From assembly GCA_002946415.1 (NCBI GenBank), contig NJPS01000021.1, positions 62,001 to 126,000 of the forward strand: 64,000 nucleotides of DNA, in the 5' to 3' direction. The DNA comes from Rutstroemia sp. NJR-2017a BVV2 (taxonomy: Eukaryota; Ascomycota; Leotiomycetes; Helotiales; Rutstroemiaceae). The notes under the pieces are model-generated. The model had not been told where the DNA came from. It made no database searches and worked only from the letters and a program-made list of their open reading frames with translations. Numbering within the stretch: the first letter of the stretch is position 1; each line of letters begins with the position of its first letter. Below are positions 47,052 to 60,388 of the stretch, piece after piece. The translations under genes were made by a program, and so were the position numbers.

Positions 47052-48145
47052 CTATCCATTCTTTTTTCCTTTGCATTTCATCATTCCGACAGAAGTTTCG
47101 ATTGAATTAATCTTCACTTCTAAATATTCTGCTTTCCGCACTTCGTCCAACCAAGGTATCTCGATGTCGGGAACACATTCGCGAACCAAATCCACAAGCG
47201 CTTTGCAATGTGGAGCACCGTCTAGTATGCCTATGAACGATACTCTTTGCAGACCAAGGGCTAGGGCTAATCGAGATTCGGCTCCCCTAGGCAATTGTAC
47301 TAGCTTCGTTGGTGGTTTGTCGGGGTGTGCTTTTGATGCTGTGGTGATCAATTGAGGTAGATGAGAGTAAAGGATTGAGGGTAGATTGGAGCGGGCGACA
47401 AATATAGCAGCGATGCGGTTGCTAGAATATGTCTGAGACTTCGATGTAGGCATTTCTCCATCATCTAAGCACATCTGGGTATCTTCGTGCTTTTGAGGTT
47501 GTGTGCTGGTGTCATCAGGTGATGCTTCGATTCTTGAATGTCCAATCTTAGAGTGTTCTTCCAACGACCGATTGATGGAGTTCAGGCCAGTTAAGACGAA
47601 TTTTGATACTTCAGGTGGAGGTGGAATGTCCAAGGACTTTTCATCCACTTTCGAATCCTGTCTCTTACGTTTTCGGCTTCGTTTGCCTTTCGAACGTGTG
47701 ACGTAGTTAGATCGACGGTTCCCGATTGGTGTCAAAACACTGGAGGGTAGTCAGCTCTTGCTTGTCACGAGGGTCGTTTGGCGGTTGTATGTCGTTGAAA
47801 GAGTGGAAATCAGGTTGAGTCCGGTCTCTCCAGCGCAGAAAATCACGCCAACTGGGGACACTGTGCTGCGCCGGAGAGCCTGTTTCTTTTTCACGTGAAT
47901 GGTCAGACTCTCGCATCTGTGTAAGTTGTAGAGGAAGAACGCAAAGGCAGTATGCTATCCTATACCACCAACGATAATTGTTCTTACCTGCATAGAAGCT
48001 CAATGATCGTGTCCTGGTCCTTGATCGAGACTTGAGGCCTTGTTTTACGTTAGCTGTGGCTCGGGGTTTTGCAAGATAAGACCAACCATTGTACAGCTGT
48101 GAATGGTGTATCCAATTGAAAGACAGTTTTCGTCTTTTTGTCCAT
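47052..48145 (-). CDS. POP3: RNase P/MRP protein subunit Pop3, 265 aa
   Basis: Exons are 48087-48145, 47988-48038 and 47052-47739 (798 nt). The first two small exons give MDKKTKTVFQLDTPFTAVQW and PQVSIKDQDTIIELLC, the usual Pop3 N-terminus. Exon 3 has a basic KGKRSRKRKRQ stretch, PPPPEVSKFVLTGLNSINRS, then the L7Ae-like half: IAAIFVARSNLPSILYSHLP, LVQLPRGAESRLALALGLQR, VSFIGILDGAPHCKALVDLV and PDIEIPWLDE. Pop3 belongs to the Rpp38-type RNA-binding proteins of RNase P and RNase MRP, which process tRNA 5' ends and pre-rRNA in the nucleus and nucleolus. Intron 2 (47740-47987, 248 bp) is long for this genome and contains a small inverted-repeat element. Intron 1 has a GTTGGT donor and a GCTAAC branch site. 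Confidence 0.9.
47826..47878 (+). repeat. 53-bp inverted-repeat element inside POP3 intron 2
   Basis: The left end CTCTCCAGCGCAG (47826-47838) and the reversed right end CTCTCCGGCGCAG (47866-47878) match at 12 of 13 bases. The ends resemble those of the 125-bp element at 32581-32705, so this may be an internally deleted copy. Confidence 0.6.
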
Positions 48146-49731
48146 GTTTGGTGGACGTCAGGAGGTTTAATGCCAAGCCTTGATAAGATGGATATTGCTA
48201 CTCTCTTCTACTTCTACTTGGTGCGACTTGATACTGTACAACAGAGAATTTTGGATGATGCAGCAGTAAGTAGAGGAATAGCAGTCGACTCCTGTAGTCC
48301 AATACGTATTCTGTACAAGAGAATTCTGGGATTGAGTGAAGGTACAAGCACCCCTTGGACGAGGCGCTGAGATTCGACTTCCTTCTTGGTATGGTGTGCG
48401 GCACATCACACACTCACACTTGCGCTCACAAAATTCTTGCGACCACTGTAAGTGGTTTAGTGGTAGAGGCGATTCCAGCCTAGTAAATGAGGCATTCAAT
48501 AGAAACTGCGTCATAGCTGCATTTTCGCAGCGGCAGCTCGGAATTGCACCATCACTCTCTCAGTGTGCGAGCAGAGTAGGAACATTGATATTCGATAACT
48601 GTGCATCTCCCAAAAGCTCATAGAACTTTTCTTGCTGTGCTGTTTCCTACAAACTCGATCTTTTGTCAAAAGTTCATATAATCGTGAACCAAGAGTCTGT
48701 CTCACCATGCCATTTAGGGTTACCCTAGCCAAGCGACCAGTAACAAGTAAGCTTACCCGCTACACACATTCCAGGCAAACAGGCAAGCAGGCACGCAGGC
48801 AAGCAGGCAAGCAGGCAAGCAGGCAAACAAGCGCCATCCTACCAATGACTAAGCGATTCGCATCCAAACAGCGTACGTGGGGCAGAGGCACCGCAAAGCA
48901 CAGAGAGTGAGAGAGCTTCGATTGTCTGATAAGAGCAAACCCACGAAAGCTTCATCTTCGATAAACAATTTCGGATCCGCTGCCCTTCCTCCTACGCCTA
49001 CAGCTAGCTAATTTACTAAAATCCCTTTTCTACTTCTTTTTCCTCTGCAAGAAAACAGCCCGCCAGAGACTTCAAACAGCATTGCTTGCTTGACGAGGAC
49101 TCTCTTTCATATTTATTCATTTGTAATTCTTCATACTTCATTCACACCTCATAACCTTACTTCGACATCCCACCTCACCTAATCCTGCCTTACCTTCCAG
49201 GTTACCTCCCTTGCCACTCCTGCCCGCCTTCATACCGTTTGTGCTGTACGGACCCATTCGTCGATGACGGTGCAGCTGCTGTGAAAAGTAGCATAGCTTC
49301 CGTCTTGCAGCTTAGTCGCCTAAGACTCAGACAATCCAGCAACCAAAAAGTTCCCCCTCCCCTCCCCGCCCCTCTCTACCGCGGCCAGCCTGTACCTACC
49401 TCCCTCCCTACCTAGTCATCCTTGCCTTGCCATACAATTCTGAGGTACTAGGTAGATAATTCACCCATTCTGCCTACCTATAGCTACAGCTTACCTAGGC
49501 GAAATTCCCGCTTTCCGATTTCCCGATTCACGATTCACGATTCACAATTCACAATATTGGACAGACGGTCCGCGACTCGATTATTCAACCAAAATTCACC
49601 TACAAATACACACACACATGCGCATATCTTAGAAGTATCAGTTTTGTAGCTTTACAGCTCTCTGCCAAACGGCTTTGCTGTTTCTGGACAGCTTCCGGCC
49701 AGAATTTCATTCCATTTGATCGACCTCACAA
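48146..49731. other. Intergenic region, 1.6 kb, between divergent POP3 and USP genes
   Basis: No gene was recognised. It holds an 8-bp repeat array (48773-48830) and pyrimidine-rich leader sequence at 49130-49600 upstream of the USP start. Confidence 0.5.
48773..48830 (+). repeat. 8-bp minisatellite AGGCAAGC, about 7 copies
   Basis: Tandem near-identical AGGCAAGC/AGGCAAAC/AGGCACGC units are present. The ORF through them is a repeat by-product. Confidence 0.9.
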
Positions 49732-52700
49732 ATGGACCGAGATCCAGTAGAGCTGTCGCAAGAACGTGCGGTCTCTTCAGAGCCTTGCTCAACACGGCCA
49801 CACCCCTCCGATGACAACGAACATTCTGCGAGGAAGCGCCAGAGGACATCACGACGTGATTCGAGAAGCAGGTCGGCAGATGTAGCTATAACCCCAGAAA
49901 TTTCTTTCGATCCTATTTCGCCTCGAGAAGAAATCATGCAAGATCAATCGGAGCCTCTCCTACCTAGTACTCCCACACGTCCCGCCACAGCAAAGTCCCA
50001 AGCAGAACCGACCTCCAGCCGAGTTACAATCAATCTGCGAACTCCTCATCCTCCCGTGAATTTGGTACCTTCTTCACCACCGTCTCCAATCTCCCCCTCC
50101 AAAATGATAAATAGTGTGGAAGATGAAGGTGTGGAAATTGGGTTGGAAACTGAAAGCGATGCATTATCAACTCTGCCGGCAACCGAAACGCCATCTTCTT
50201 CACCATCTGTAATGGGCAGTCCTGAAATCGAGCTTGTGACAGATCATACGCATGAATCCGAATATCTCACAAGGAGCCCGCCACTTGCCATCATCGGCGA
50301 GGATGATGTGTTTGTCGACCCAATGGCTTCCTTTCCGTACCACACCCATGGCGAACCTTTGCTAAATACTGTGAGGAAAATCGCAAGCTTTTTGCAAAAT
50401 GGTAAGTTCTCCAGAAGTGTGCGCCTTTGTCCAGTACTATACCTAACATATGCCACAGATCCAATTGAGAATGAGGACTCTTTTCTTCGACTTCGGGCAT
50501 GGATAGCGAATTATTTGCTGTACACGGATGATAGGGACGAACACTTCCACGAGCTATTCATCAAACACAAGGATTTTTGGTTCGCATTTCCTCAGCTTGT
50601 TTGGGCGTTGAGTTGGCGCAGGTAAGTCATTTCAGAAATTAAGATCTCGCTCAGACTAGACTGACGTTACTAGTCGCTGGTTTGGGGATTTTATGCACAG
50701 ACAAAATAGCGAATCCCAGTCGCTGGCCGAACTACTCTTTCAGTTTGCCAAACTTACAGGAAAATTCCTGTTAATGGATGTTAAAACACTCTCATATCTT
50801 GGAAACGACGAGCAAGAGAAAATTCCGGACCTTGCATCACCACACTTCCTTCCAGCATTTAGCTATTTGTTTAAGCAAGATGAGACAGTTCACCTGGGAA
50901 GAAACCTGGATATTCACTATCACTGGAAATGGGAAGAGGATACGTCTGGGCTGATGGAATTCTTCGAAGAGGGCGGCGGCTCAATTCCCGCCCTGACTAA
51001 ATTCGTTGAAGGACAGCTAAAGTTTATTACACAGCAACCAAAAATCATCGAAACTCTTAGTGAACCGTCGAGGCTCGCGGAAAAGCTTCACAAAGAAGCC
51101 GCTTTGCGTCTGCGATATTCCCAAGGAGTTCCACACCATGACATCGATGAGGCACCTCGAAAGATCATCCAAGGTTATGACTATTTTAACGTCATGTCAC
51201 AGGGTCTGGAGTCAATCATCGAGAAGCATGTCACATATCTTGTTCCCGATGCTGCGACCGCTCATCTTGTGTCTCTCTCGTCCATTCTGACCCATACCTT
51301 AGCACTCGCTCCACGGACAGCAAAGGACCTGGTGGACCGTCAGAAGAAGAGCCACCCCGATATTTCAGAGTCATTCTTCAGCAAGATCATTCCCATGGAG
51401 TGGAAGTTCTCCATCCTCAAGAAACTCATTGTTTCAGCTCAAATGCAACTCCGGGTTATTGGTGTTACAACAATGTGTCAAGACCTTCTGAGCATTTATA
51501 GCAGTCACCGACCGAAGGATGGCTCGTCGATTAGTCCAGTTCTTCTCTATTTTGCAGATTTTGTCTTGCGGAATAAACTGGTCGACTACATTGTTGGCCG
51601 AGGATCACATCCGGAACTCATAAATGAGAGCAACAACATCATCGGCTTTCTCATTGTAACAAAGACTTACACGACTGGGCACACCGATACGATCTGGCAG
51701 ACTGTGATGACGAGTCAAGATCCTAGGGTTGTGGAAGCAATAATAGGAATGATTCGAAGATGTCTCAACCTGTTCGATTACCAGTCTCTCATCTACCTCT
51801 GCCAGAAAGTAGCTGCGCTTCCAATAGAAGCGTTTACAGTTGTGATGCGGGGGTTTGTTGAGAACTTATTCAAGGAACTTGTGGCCAAATCCACTCTTGA
51901 GGTTCTTATGGCGCCGTCACCAGTGGATGCTCCACCATACGACCTATGCGTTCGTTTGATTCGTGAATCTTCAATCACCGGCACAGATAATCCGGAGGGT
52001 TTTCCTGAAATCCAGAACTTTGCGGTTGGCAGACTTCGTGAGCTGTTAGTACATGGACCCGGTGCGCAAGCTCGAGACAACATCTACCTAAGTTGCATTG
52101 AAGACATCTCAGCAAAAACGCCCACCGCTCCGGGAAGCATATGTGTAATCAAGGAGCTGATCCGTCATAATATGGCCACGGATATGAACATGTTGACTAC
52201 CAAATATGGTTTGACGAGGTTGATTATCGATGAATTTGAGTCCGCTCTGTCCTCGAGCCGCTCCCTCACTTCCAACAATCCGGCAAGTATCGCTCGCCGT
52301 GAAATACTAATTATCATCATTACGAACGAGGCGGATACGATAACAAGCGAACTTGGCTCCAGACTTTGGAGTTTACTTGTAGGTGCCCAGGCGAAGGATA
52401 CTGCCCATCGTCAAGCTGGTTGGCAAATTCTTAATTCTGCGGCGCTCAAAGCCACATTGAAGAACAGGTATCTCGCCACCTGCTTTCGGACCCATCTTCC
52501 GAAGTTACAGCCGAGCTTTTTCACTGGTGGAACGCTAGATTTTGTGCGGAACGCAATCTCGTCATGGCTCAGTGAAACCGCCCTCGACTTTGTTGAAGAG
52601 GATCGAGCTTTCGAAAGCCCCGCTTTGGAACAACTTTGGCGTATGATCTTGAACGCACCGTCAAAGACAGTCGATTCTGCTGCCATAACCCTTCTGGTGG

Positions 52701-55700
52701 AAGTCTACATCGACAGTAATTTGATCTTGTCATTGCCCCGCATGAAGGCCCGGAAGATACACCTCGCACTCATCGATGATTGTATGAAGAAATTGGCAGC
52801 TGCAGCGGCAAAGCTAAAGTCATTTAGTGATGATACTTCTGGTGGTGAGGATGAAGAGATGGTAATAATACCTTCTGAAACCCAAATTCGAGAACAAGAG
52901 CTGGTGTTCACCAGATCACTAGCCGTGTTGCGAGAATTCTTGAAAGCCTATCAAAGTAAACCACAATTTGCGACTCCGAAATTAAGAACAGCGGTTGCTC
53001 TCTCATCTGATACGGTTCAAGGGGAGCCTCTTACGGTAATGTATCAATCGTTCGATGGCGATAAACATACCGAGGTCAAAACGTTCACTATGGGCAAATT
53101 GAACACAGCGGCGTCGCTGTTGACAAGTCTACAGAAGGCGACTGGATTCACTCATTACAAGGTGTTCTATGGAGGTAAGGAGTTTAATCCAGACGAAACT
53201 GAGATGTGTAAGTCACTAGAAGATCTGAACTTGAATGGTCTGGTTCTGGTACAGCGCCGCGAAGATGGAGATGGGCTTGCTGGAAATGTTTCCGGCATCA
53301 CTGGATCTCTTGAACTAGAAATCACGAAGCATTTTGATGAAATCTGGAGTTATCTTGGCATGCAAGATAAGCTTGCATCTGAGGTAAGAGCAGTCTTCCG
53401 CCTCCCCTAGACTTTACTAAAACCGGAACAGATCTATTATTTCCTTATCCAGTTTCCTGTCTACGACAAAATACTGCAAGATCTCAGTGATACTGCAGTT
53501 CCGTACAAACAGATCTTCCCGCTAGGGCAACCATACAAAGCTCTCTATGCTCTGTATGTACTCAGGGAATATGTTAGTACCCATTCAGTGAAGGTCCGTA
53601 TACCAGTCTCCTATTGAAACTGCCGCTAATTTGCATCAGGGTTCTGTCAATGGAGCCGTTTTTGATCGAGCAATGACTCTACTTGTTGCTGCCATTTCCG
53701 ATCCAGATGTACTAGATCGTTGTGCGACTGAAGATATCAGACATTGTCTGGCGATGAATCTTGTCAGCAGTTTCGCATCACTCCTCAAAGGTATATTGAA
53801 AGACACACTTTGTTGCCCTGACTTTAGCTGATGTTTTACAGAACCTCTACTTCCCCAGTCGTCCATTGCACTCTTAGATGCCAAGTTATTAGATCGTCTG
53901 CTTCAATTACTGGGTACCGCGAAATCAGTAACAACTACGACAAACTCTGTTCATCTAACCTGGAATTCCTTTGAGGCTCTGCTTGAGGCTGCCATTCAAA
54001 GCTCCGTACTATGGAACCACTTTCTTACTCATCTCCAAGCGACACCGCTCTTGCGTGAGTTGGTGCTTGATGACCCTCGACCCATAATTCGAAAAAGTGT
54101 CGTAAAACATATCTCAAGCAAATGTACCTTCAGCCCTAATTCTAATCGGGTCTCGACTTTGGAAATCACTGCTACTTTATGGCCGATAGTAGCAAGGTTA
54201 ATACCCGCGGCTGCATCTAATCGCCAACAATGTGAAGAAACCTTTTCGCTCGCGCTGACGCTACTAAAGAGACTCTCGGATACGACTTTGAATATTGATC
54301 CCAACACAATCATTCGTCAATGGGGCTCTCTGTTAGCTGCGCATGAAACCGTTGAGGAAGTTGGACAACCGGACAGCGTCGACATGGTTGCGCAAGGACT
54401 CACAAATCTTCTTTACTACGCGGTGTCTATTGCGAACGCATCGGATCAGGCACTGTCTGGCGGTGACCTCGGTCCTCAACTATTTCAGAAGCACCTGTTT
54501 CCTGATTTATCAGATGAGCCTCACCGAGAAAACGAAATTGTGGCGCCTAGAATTCCCTTGTTGAATACCATGACGCGGCATTCCATGTGCGAGACGATAT
54601 TCAATTTAATAAAGGATGACGACACACGGTACAAGGACGTATTGCAACTTCTTCACAACATCGTTCCTTACGATCCTACCTACGAGAATCCGTATGCATG
54701 GGACTTGACTGCGGGATATGAAAGATCCAAGGCAATAAGGTCTTCAACAGGATATGTCGGTCTCCGGAATCTGTCAAATACCTGTTACCTTAATTCCCTC
54801 GTTACACAGTTGTTCATGAATGTTTCCTTCAGAGAATTCATTTTTCAGGCCCATGTCGCTGATGGCGGGTCACAGAAGCTTCTTTCGGAGACGCAACTTC
54901 TTTTTGCATATATGCAGAATAGCGTGAGAAGATATGTGGACCCAACGAATTTTGCAAATACCATTCGAACTTTTGATGACGCTCAAATTGATGTAACTGT
55001 TCAGATGGACGTCGACGAGTTTTACAATCTTCTCTTCGATCGCTGGGAACGTCAGATACTTGCACCCGACGCCAAACGCAAATTTAGATCATTCTATGGC
55101 GGGCAGTTGGTACAACAGGTCAAATCAAAAGAGTGCCCTCACATCTCGGAGCGAATGGAAGAATTCTCCGCGATTCAGTGTGATATCAAAGGAAAGAGTA
55201 GTCTCCAGGAGAGTCTTCAAGCCTACGTAGATGGAGAAGTAATGGAAGGAGATAACAAGTACAAGTGCTCGACATGTGATCGCCACGTCGATGCAGTGAA
55301 AAGAGCATGTCTCAAAGACATCCCAGACAATCTAATCTTCCACCTAAAGAGATTCGATTTCAATCTCCGCACTCTTCAACGAAGCAAAATCAACGATTAT
55401 TTCAATTTTCCTTCGAAGATTGACATGCGGCCGTACAAAGTTGAACATTTGATGGACGACGACAGCGGTGCGGGAGAAGATATGTTCGAGCTTGTCGGGG
55501 TGCTTGTCCACTCTGGAACAGCTGAGTCAGGCCATTATTATTCATTCATTCGAGAGCGACCCTCAACCGCCGAAACGCCATCTTGGGTAGAGTATAATGA
55601 TGATTCGGTCACTCCCTGGGACGTAAACTCTATGGAAGCAAACTGCTTTGGAGGTGTTGATGCTCGAGGCACCATGGATGCTGGCAATATGCAGTATGAA

Positions 55701-57689
55701 AAGAACTACAGTGCTTATATGCTCTTCTATCAAAGATCTTCAGAGCTGGAAGCATCTCAACAGGCACTTCGACAGTCAAACGCGGCAAGCCCCGTAAAGT
55801 TACCTGTCCTTCCGCAACATTCCGCTCATTTGGCCATGGAAAATGAACTGTTGATGCGAAAGTACTGTCTCTATGATCCTTCTCACCCAGGATTTGTCAT
55901 GAAGATGATACACAACATGAAGCGAATTAACGGCGGGACTTGCTCGGAGTCGCATGACCTTGAGAAACAGGTCATGCATGTTGCATTGTCCCACTTGGAC
56001 CAAGTCGTCGCACGGACGAAGGATATTCCAGATGCGCCAAACTTCATCACGACTTTGAGACAGCAGTGCCAAGCCTGTGCAGAATGCAGCCGGGACTTTC
56101 TCGAATACTTTTGCGAATGTACGGATTCTCTTCGTTTTCTCCTTATGAAATGTCCCGAAGTATTTATCCGTACCGAGATTGCTACCTCGATTGTTGGAGC
56201 TTTAGTAAAAGTTCGGTCGGACGCGCCATATGCTTATGGACTTGAGAAGTCTGGAGAGGATGATTCTATCATAGATGTCGACTGCCCAAAGGTGCTCCAG
56301 AGAGTAGTCATGGCCTTGAATCAGCTGTACGAGGTCTTTCATACCTGCCTGAAGGCCTGGCCTGAATATTTTGGGCTGCTTAGCAGTATTGCCAACCTGG
56401 GAGATAATGAAGCAGCAGTCCTACTCGATGCTGGCTTTCTGATAAAAGCTATGGATATCATCACTGCCGACCCTGTCCTGAATATCGGTCCACAATTGAC
56501 ACGAATGCTGGCACTGGTGTCCAAGAGAAGTGCTACGAGGCCAGTGTCATACGATTGCGTCATAGGTCTTCTATATAAGCTTCTCCATGCTGGAGGAATG
56601 ACAAATACAGATGCCATCGAGGAACATGAGTCGCGTCTAGCACTGTCGCTAGAGGGTTTGGAGTTGGCGCTCACCGTACCCGAAAGAGACCGGCTGTTAC
56701 AGCGCTGGACGAGAACCAACTCGCATATCTTGACGGAAAAGCTTCTTCTAATCAATCAGAACCAATACGCAACGCGTATGATTATCATGATACTCTTGCA
56801 CTACTCGAGCAACATTGATGGTAATATCTTCTCAGCAATCTTGCATGGAATCAGAAGAAACACATCAACACTCTCCGGCCCATTCCTGCGAGCTGCTTTG
56901 GTGTACTGCGAACACTCGGAGGCCGAACGAGCCATTCCTAACATGGTTGCGAATGTTGCTAAAAGTGCAGGTCATGTCGAGAATGCTGAAGGCAGGGAAT
57001 ATCTTCGATTTTTCAAAGACTTCATTAGCCTTCCCTCAAACTACCACGATGTTGAGCACGACGATCTTATCAGATTTTGCTTGAATTCTATTCCAACCTG
57101 GGCTCCTACACTCCTCACTTACTATGAAAGTACAGTCAGAGCTGATACCGAGGACTTCTTGAATGAACTCATCTTCAGCCACGGCACAGATTTCGACTCG
57201 TCCAACTCGCCAAGCTCTTCGCCAGAAGAGGATCTGGTTACGGCTGTAGCTCAGCGATTGGCGAATAGCTGTCTGGAATATGTGCACGAGATCTATATAC
57301 GGCAACGACAGCAAGCTGTAAGGACGGTCCTGATTAACATTCAGAACACTATCGAGCAATGTGTACCATTTTTTGGTTCTGATGACAACAATCCACAGAA
57401 AGCTCAGTTCAGGGATAGAATGGATGGTAAGTTTCTACAGCACCTCCAGCCACGCAAGCATTCACTAATAATCTTCTAGCTGTCCTATCTGCCTTAAGGA
57501 AGTACATGGTCGAGGAAGCCGACGAGGATGTGTCAGGTGAGAACACGGTCTCTACGCGTAGCGAACAAAACTGATTGTATGACGTTAGACTGGGATGGAT
57601 CTGACGGGGAATATGGTTCATCTGAGCCTATGGATAGCATTGCAGAACTTTGCGGACCCATGGACAATGAGCTGGAAACACAGCTCTAA
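49732..57689 (+). CDS. Giant ubiquitin-specific peptidase (USP9X/USP34-like), 2532 aa
   Basis: Exons are 49732-50401, 50459-50621, 50674-53383, 53432-53593, 53640-53790, 53842-57426, 57480-57536 and 57589-57689 (7599 nt). About 220 disordered Ser/Pro residues precede a long helical, armadillo-like region. A ubiquitin-like fold is possible around YKVFYGGKEFNPDE...CKSLEDL. The peptidase has a Cys box GLRNLSNTCYLNSLVTQLFM (Cys1600), a zinc-binding CPHISERMEEFSAIQ...KCSTC region and a His box GVLVHSGTAESGHYYSF (His1850), then a D-D-x-V segment. A helical C-terminal half and an acidic tail follow. USPs remove ubiquitin from proteins; this fungal type is a large cytosolic or nuclear enzyme with unknown targets. 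Catalytic residues are all present. Intron 1 is a multiple of three and open in frame. The fourth intron has a GTCCGT donor. Confidence 0.95.
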
Positions 57690-60388
57690 GTTTAATCTTT
57701 ATTGAATTGGGATGTTTACAATCTCTATTCTGACTCTCTTCTTACCTTCTTTTCACATCATAAGCAAGCGCTAGGGACATGTTTTTTTTTTTGGTTTGCG
57801 ATATGCAACGGCGTATTCGGCGATTAAACAATATTCAGACAGACGGACTTGTTACGAAAAAAATAAGTAGTAAGAGTTTCTCATTCTACATCGCAAGCGG
57901 GCGTTATTCGGCGCAAGAAAAAACAAGCACTACATATTTGATCTGCTTTGGATTGAAGCGAGGCGCTTCTTTCTACACTTTTTCCACTTATGAGATACAC
58001 ATCTGGTTTATGGATATGGACTTTAGGTGTTTGCGGGGAGCCTCAAGGATTGGGATGGAGTGATATGGAGTAACATCAGGGAACAACTTTTTTCTTTTTT
58101 ACTGCGAAATGAATATTTCGTGACCTGCAGCTTTGGAAGGGGCGGAATGGATCACCGGATTGGAGGACAGCAGATTTATTCTGTTTGTTTCGTCATTCTT
58201 CGTCCGTGGAGTTGAGATGGTTTAGACGACGGAGGGATGGGATAGGATGGATGGGTGGACTTTGGCGTTTTCTCTCTCCTTTTCTTCAACCATCTCTCTT
58301 TTTTTTATTAAGTTCGCCTTGTGTTTTACTTATCGGATTGGAAGGGAAGGGGATGATGCGGATGGATTGATTGCAGATTGATTGCAGATGGTATTTTCGA
58401 GTATGCTGGCTAGATTGCTGGATTTGGAGGAGGTGGGGAAAGTGGCTTGAGAATGATAGGAAGGAAAGAAGGAAGGGAAATACTCCTTGAGAGGATATTG
58501 ACATTGAATATAATCTACCTTTATTACCTTTTACACTTTTCTTGGTGAACATGAATATTTTATTCGGTTTGCCTTGCCTGTGTGCTACTTATTTTCCTCT
58601 CAATCGACCGCATCGCTTTGGAGGGGGAGGAAAATTTTTCAGAAAACCTGGTTTGCGGGACTGATCGAATTGACCAATCTGAATGCTTAAATGCGGATGC
58701 GACAATGCATGCATGTGACTGTGATTGTGATTGTGATTGTGGATGACAAAAATAAAGAATGCTAATTTGGGATCTTTTGGTGATCTATTTTGTGATAGTG
58801 ATAGGGATTAAATGGTAGCTAATTTGGGAACATTGTTAGGTAGGGTAGGTAGCGGGGCAAGTTGTGCGGGATAGGGAGCAGGGTGAGGAGGGAGAGGTGG
58901 ACATGGGGTTGGAGAAGGGAACAGGGGTTGGATCTGTTTTAGGGGTAGGGGTATGCGTGGGGGAGGGGATGGGATGAGATAGGATGGATGAGTGAGAGTA
59001 CGTGGGGGATAGGGGATGGGGATGAGTTAGGATGAGATGCGAGTGAGAGTGGAGATTGGAGAGGAAATAGGGCTGATGGATCGATAGTTTGATGCTAGCG
59101 GAGGGATTAGAGGGTGTATGTTGTATATATTGGATGGGATGAGATGGGATGAGAGTATAGTTGGCTTGGGATGAGCTGGTACTTTGCGGAGGAGATATTT
59201 ATGTTGATATTGTAGTGGTTGTTGCGGTTGTTATTCTAAGTTTATACTATGGTTGTGAATGCGATGGCTAGGAGTTGAGAGTTGGGAGGGGGAAGCCGTG
59301 TGGGTTTATGGAATGTCTATGTAGCTGTGGTGGGATGGGATGAGATGGGATGGAATAGGCTGGTTATTGGGTTGAACTTTCACATATGCGACGATAATAA
59401 AGGGGAGGAAAGGGGAGCCGACAGCAAGATATGGTTAAAAAGATATCAGGTACAGTGAGAACTCTATACTACTGGTGAGGCGACTATGCATGTATGCATG
59501 TCACTTCCCCAGATTTCGACCCTTCTCGAGACTAAGTACTATGATGATAATCGGGGATCTGGGGGCTCGGTAGCTATTACCTACTTCGCTCAAGGAACGG
59601 GGTGAGGGTGCGCTTTGGAGTATACAGTAAGAGTCGCGTACCTGCGTGAAAGCTTTTTGAGGATAGTGATGAGAATTTTCCTGGTGGAGAATATACGTTC
59701 TATGTTTGGCGACAGCAATGGAGATCATTAGATTATTATTGGATGCGTTGGGCAATTATTGGATATTTCCATCCATGCTTATCACTATCGCTCCCATCTG
59801 CAAAGAAGCGCGAAAAACTTCACATTTTCATCCTCCAAAAATAGTTTTTATTCGGATATATATGCACGTCTTCGAGCCAAGGAAGTGATACATACCACTT
59901 GTAGAAACACTAAACGCCAGCCTCCGCTATTTCTCCCACACAACTGAGGTGTGAAGATAGCTGAGTGTGGGGCAGATATATGCTTGGGCACATGGCGGAT
60001 TCCCAAAATACATCGTCGCTAACCTTATCGGCTAAAATTCTTCACGGGCTGCAGCTTTTTATTTTGGGAAACATGTTTCGACCAATCAAGTTCGTCAGGT
60101 GATAGTATCCTTGGTTTTTAGTTGCGTGCGGGGGTCCACGATGCGGGAATCCTCCCTCGTCACTTGCAGGATAAGCTCCGGGGAATTTTATTTTCGGCAT
60201 CAAGGGTTACTAGGTCGCTTTTCGATGTGGTCTCGATTTTATATATCTACTGGTCGCCGCCTCGAGGAGGTATGTATTCACCAAGTTCGAACTTCGATCA
60301 AAAGACAACCAGATAATAAGACAGACAGATAAAGACGTCTTCGCATCTTACCCCTTATCTGGTCATTGTCAAACAAAATCAATTCAAG
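57690..60388. other. Intergenic region, 2.7 kb
   Basis: A long G/T-rich low-complexity spacer with no gene recognised. It includes a GTGATT microsatellite at 58718-58742 and GGGATGAGAT-rich sequence at 58940-59355. Confidence 0.55.
58940..59355 (+). repeat. Diffuse GGGATGAGAT/GGATGGGATG low-complexity repeats
   Basis: Multiple scattered copies of GGGATGAGAT and variants occur, strongly purine-rich on the plus strand, on the strand bearing few C residues. Confidence 0.6.

Noticed and set aside
47707..48003. 98-aa ORF upstream of the main POP3 exon
   Set aside because: It covers POP3 intron 2 and the inverted-repeat element; the spliced model gives the expected Pop3 N-terminus.
48430..48515. 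tRNA-Gly-like D-arm word (GTGGTTTAGTGGTAGA)
   Set aside because: No matching acceptor stem, anticodon stem or TTCGA loop follows.
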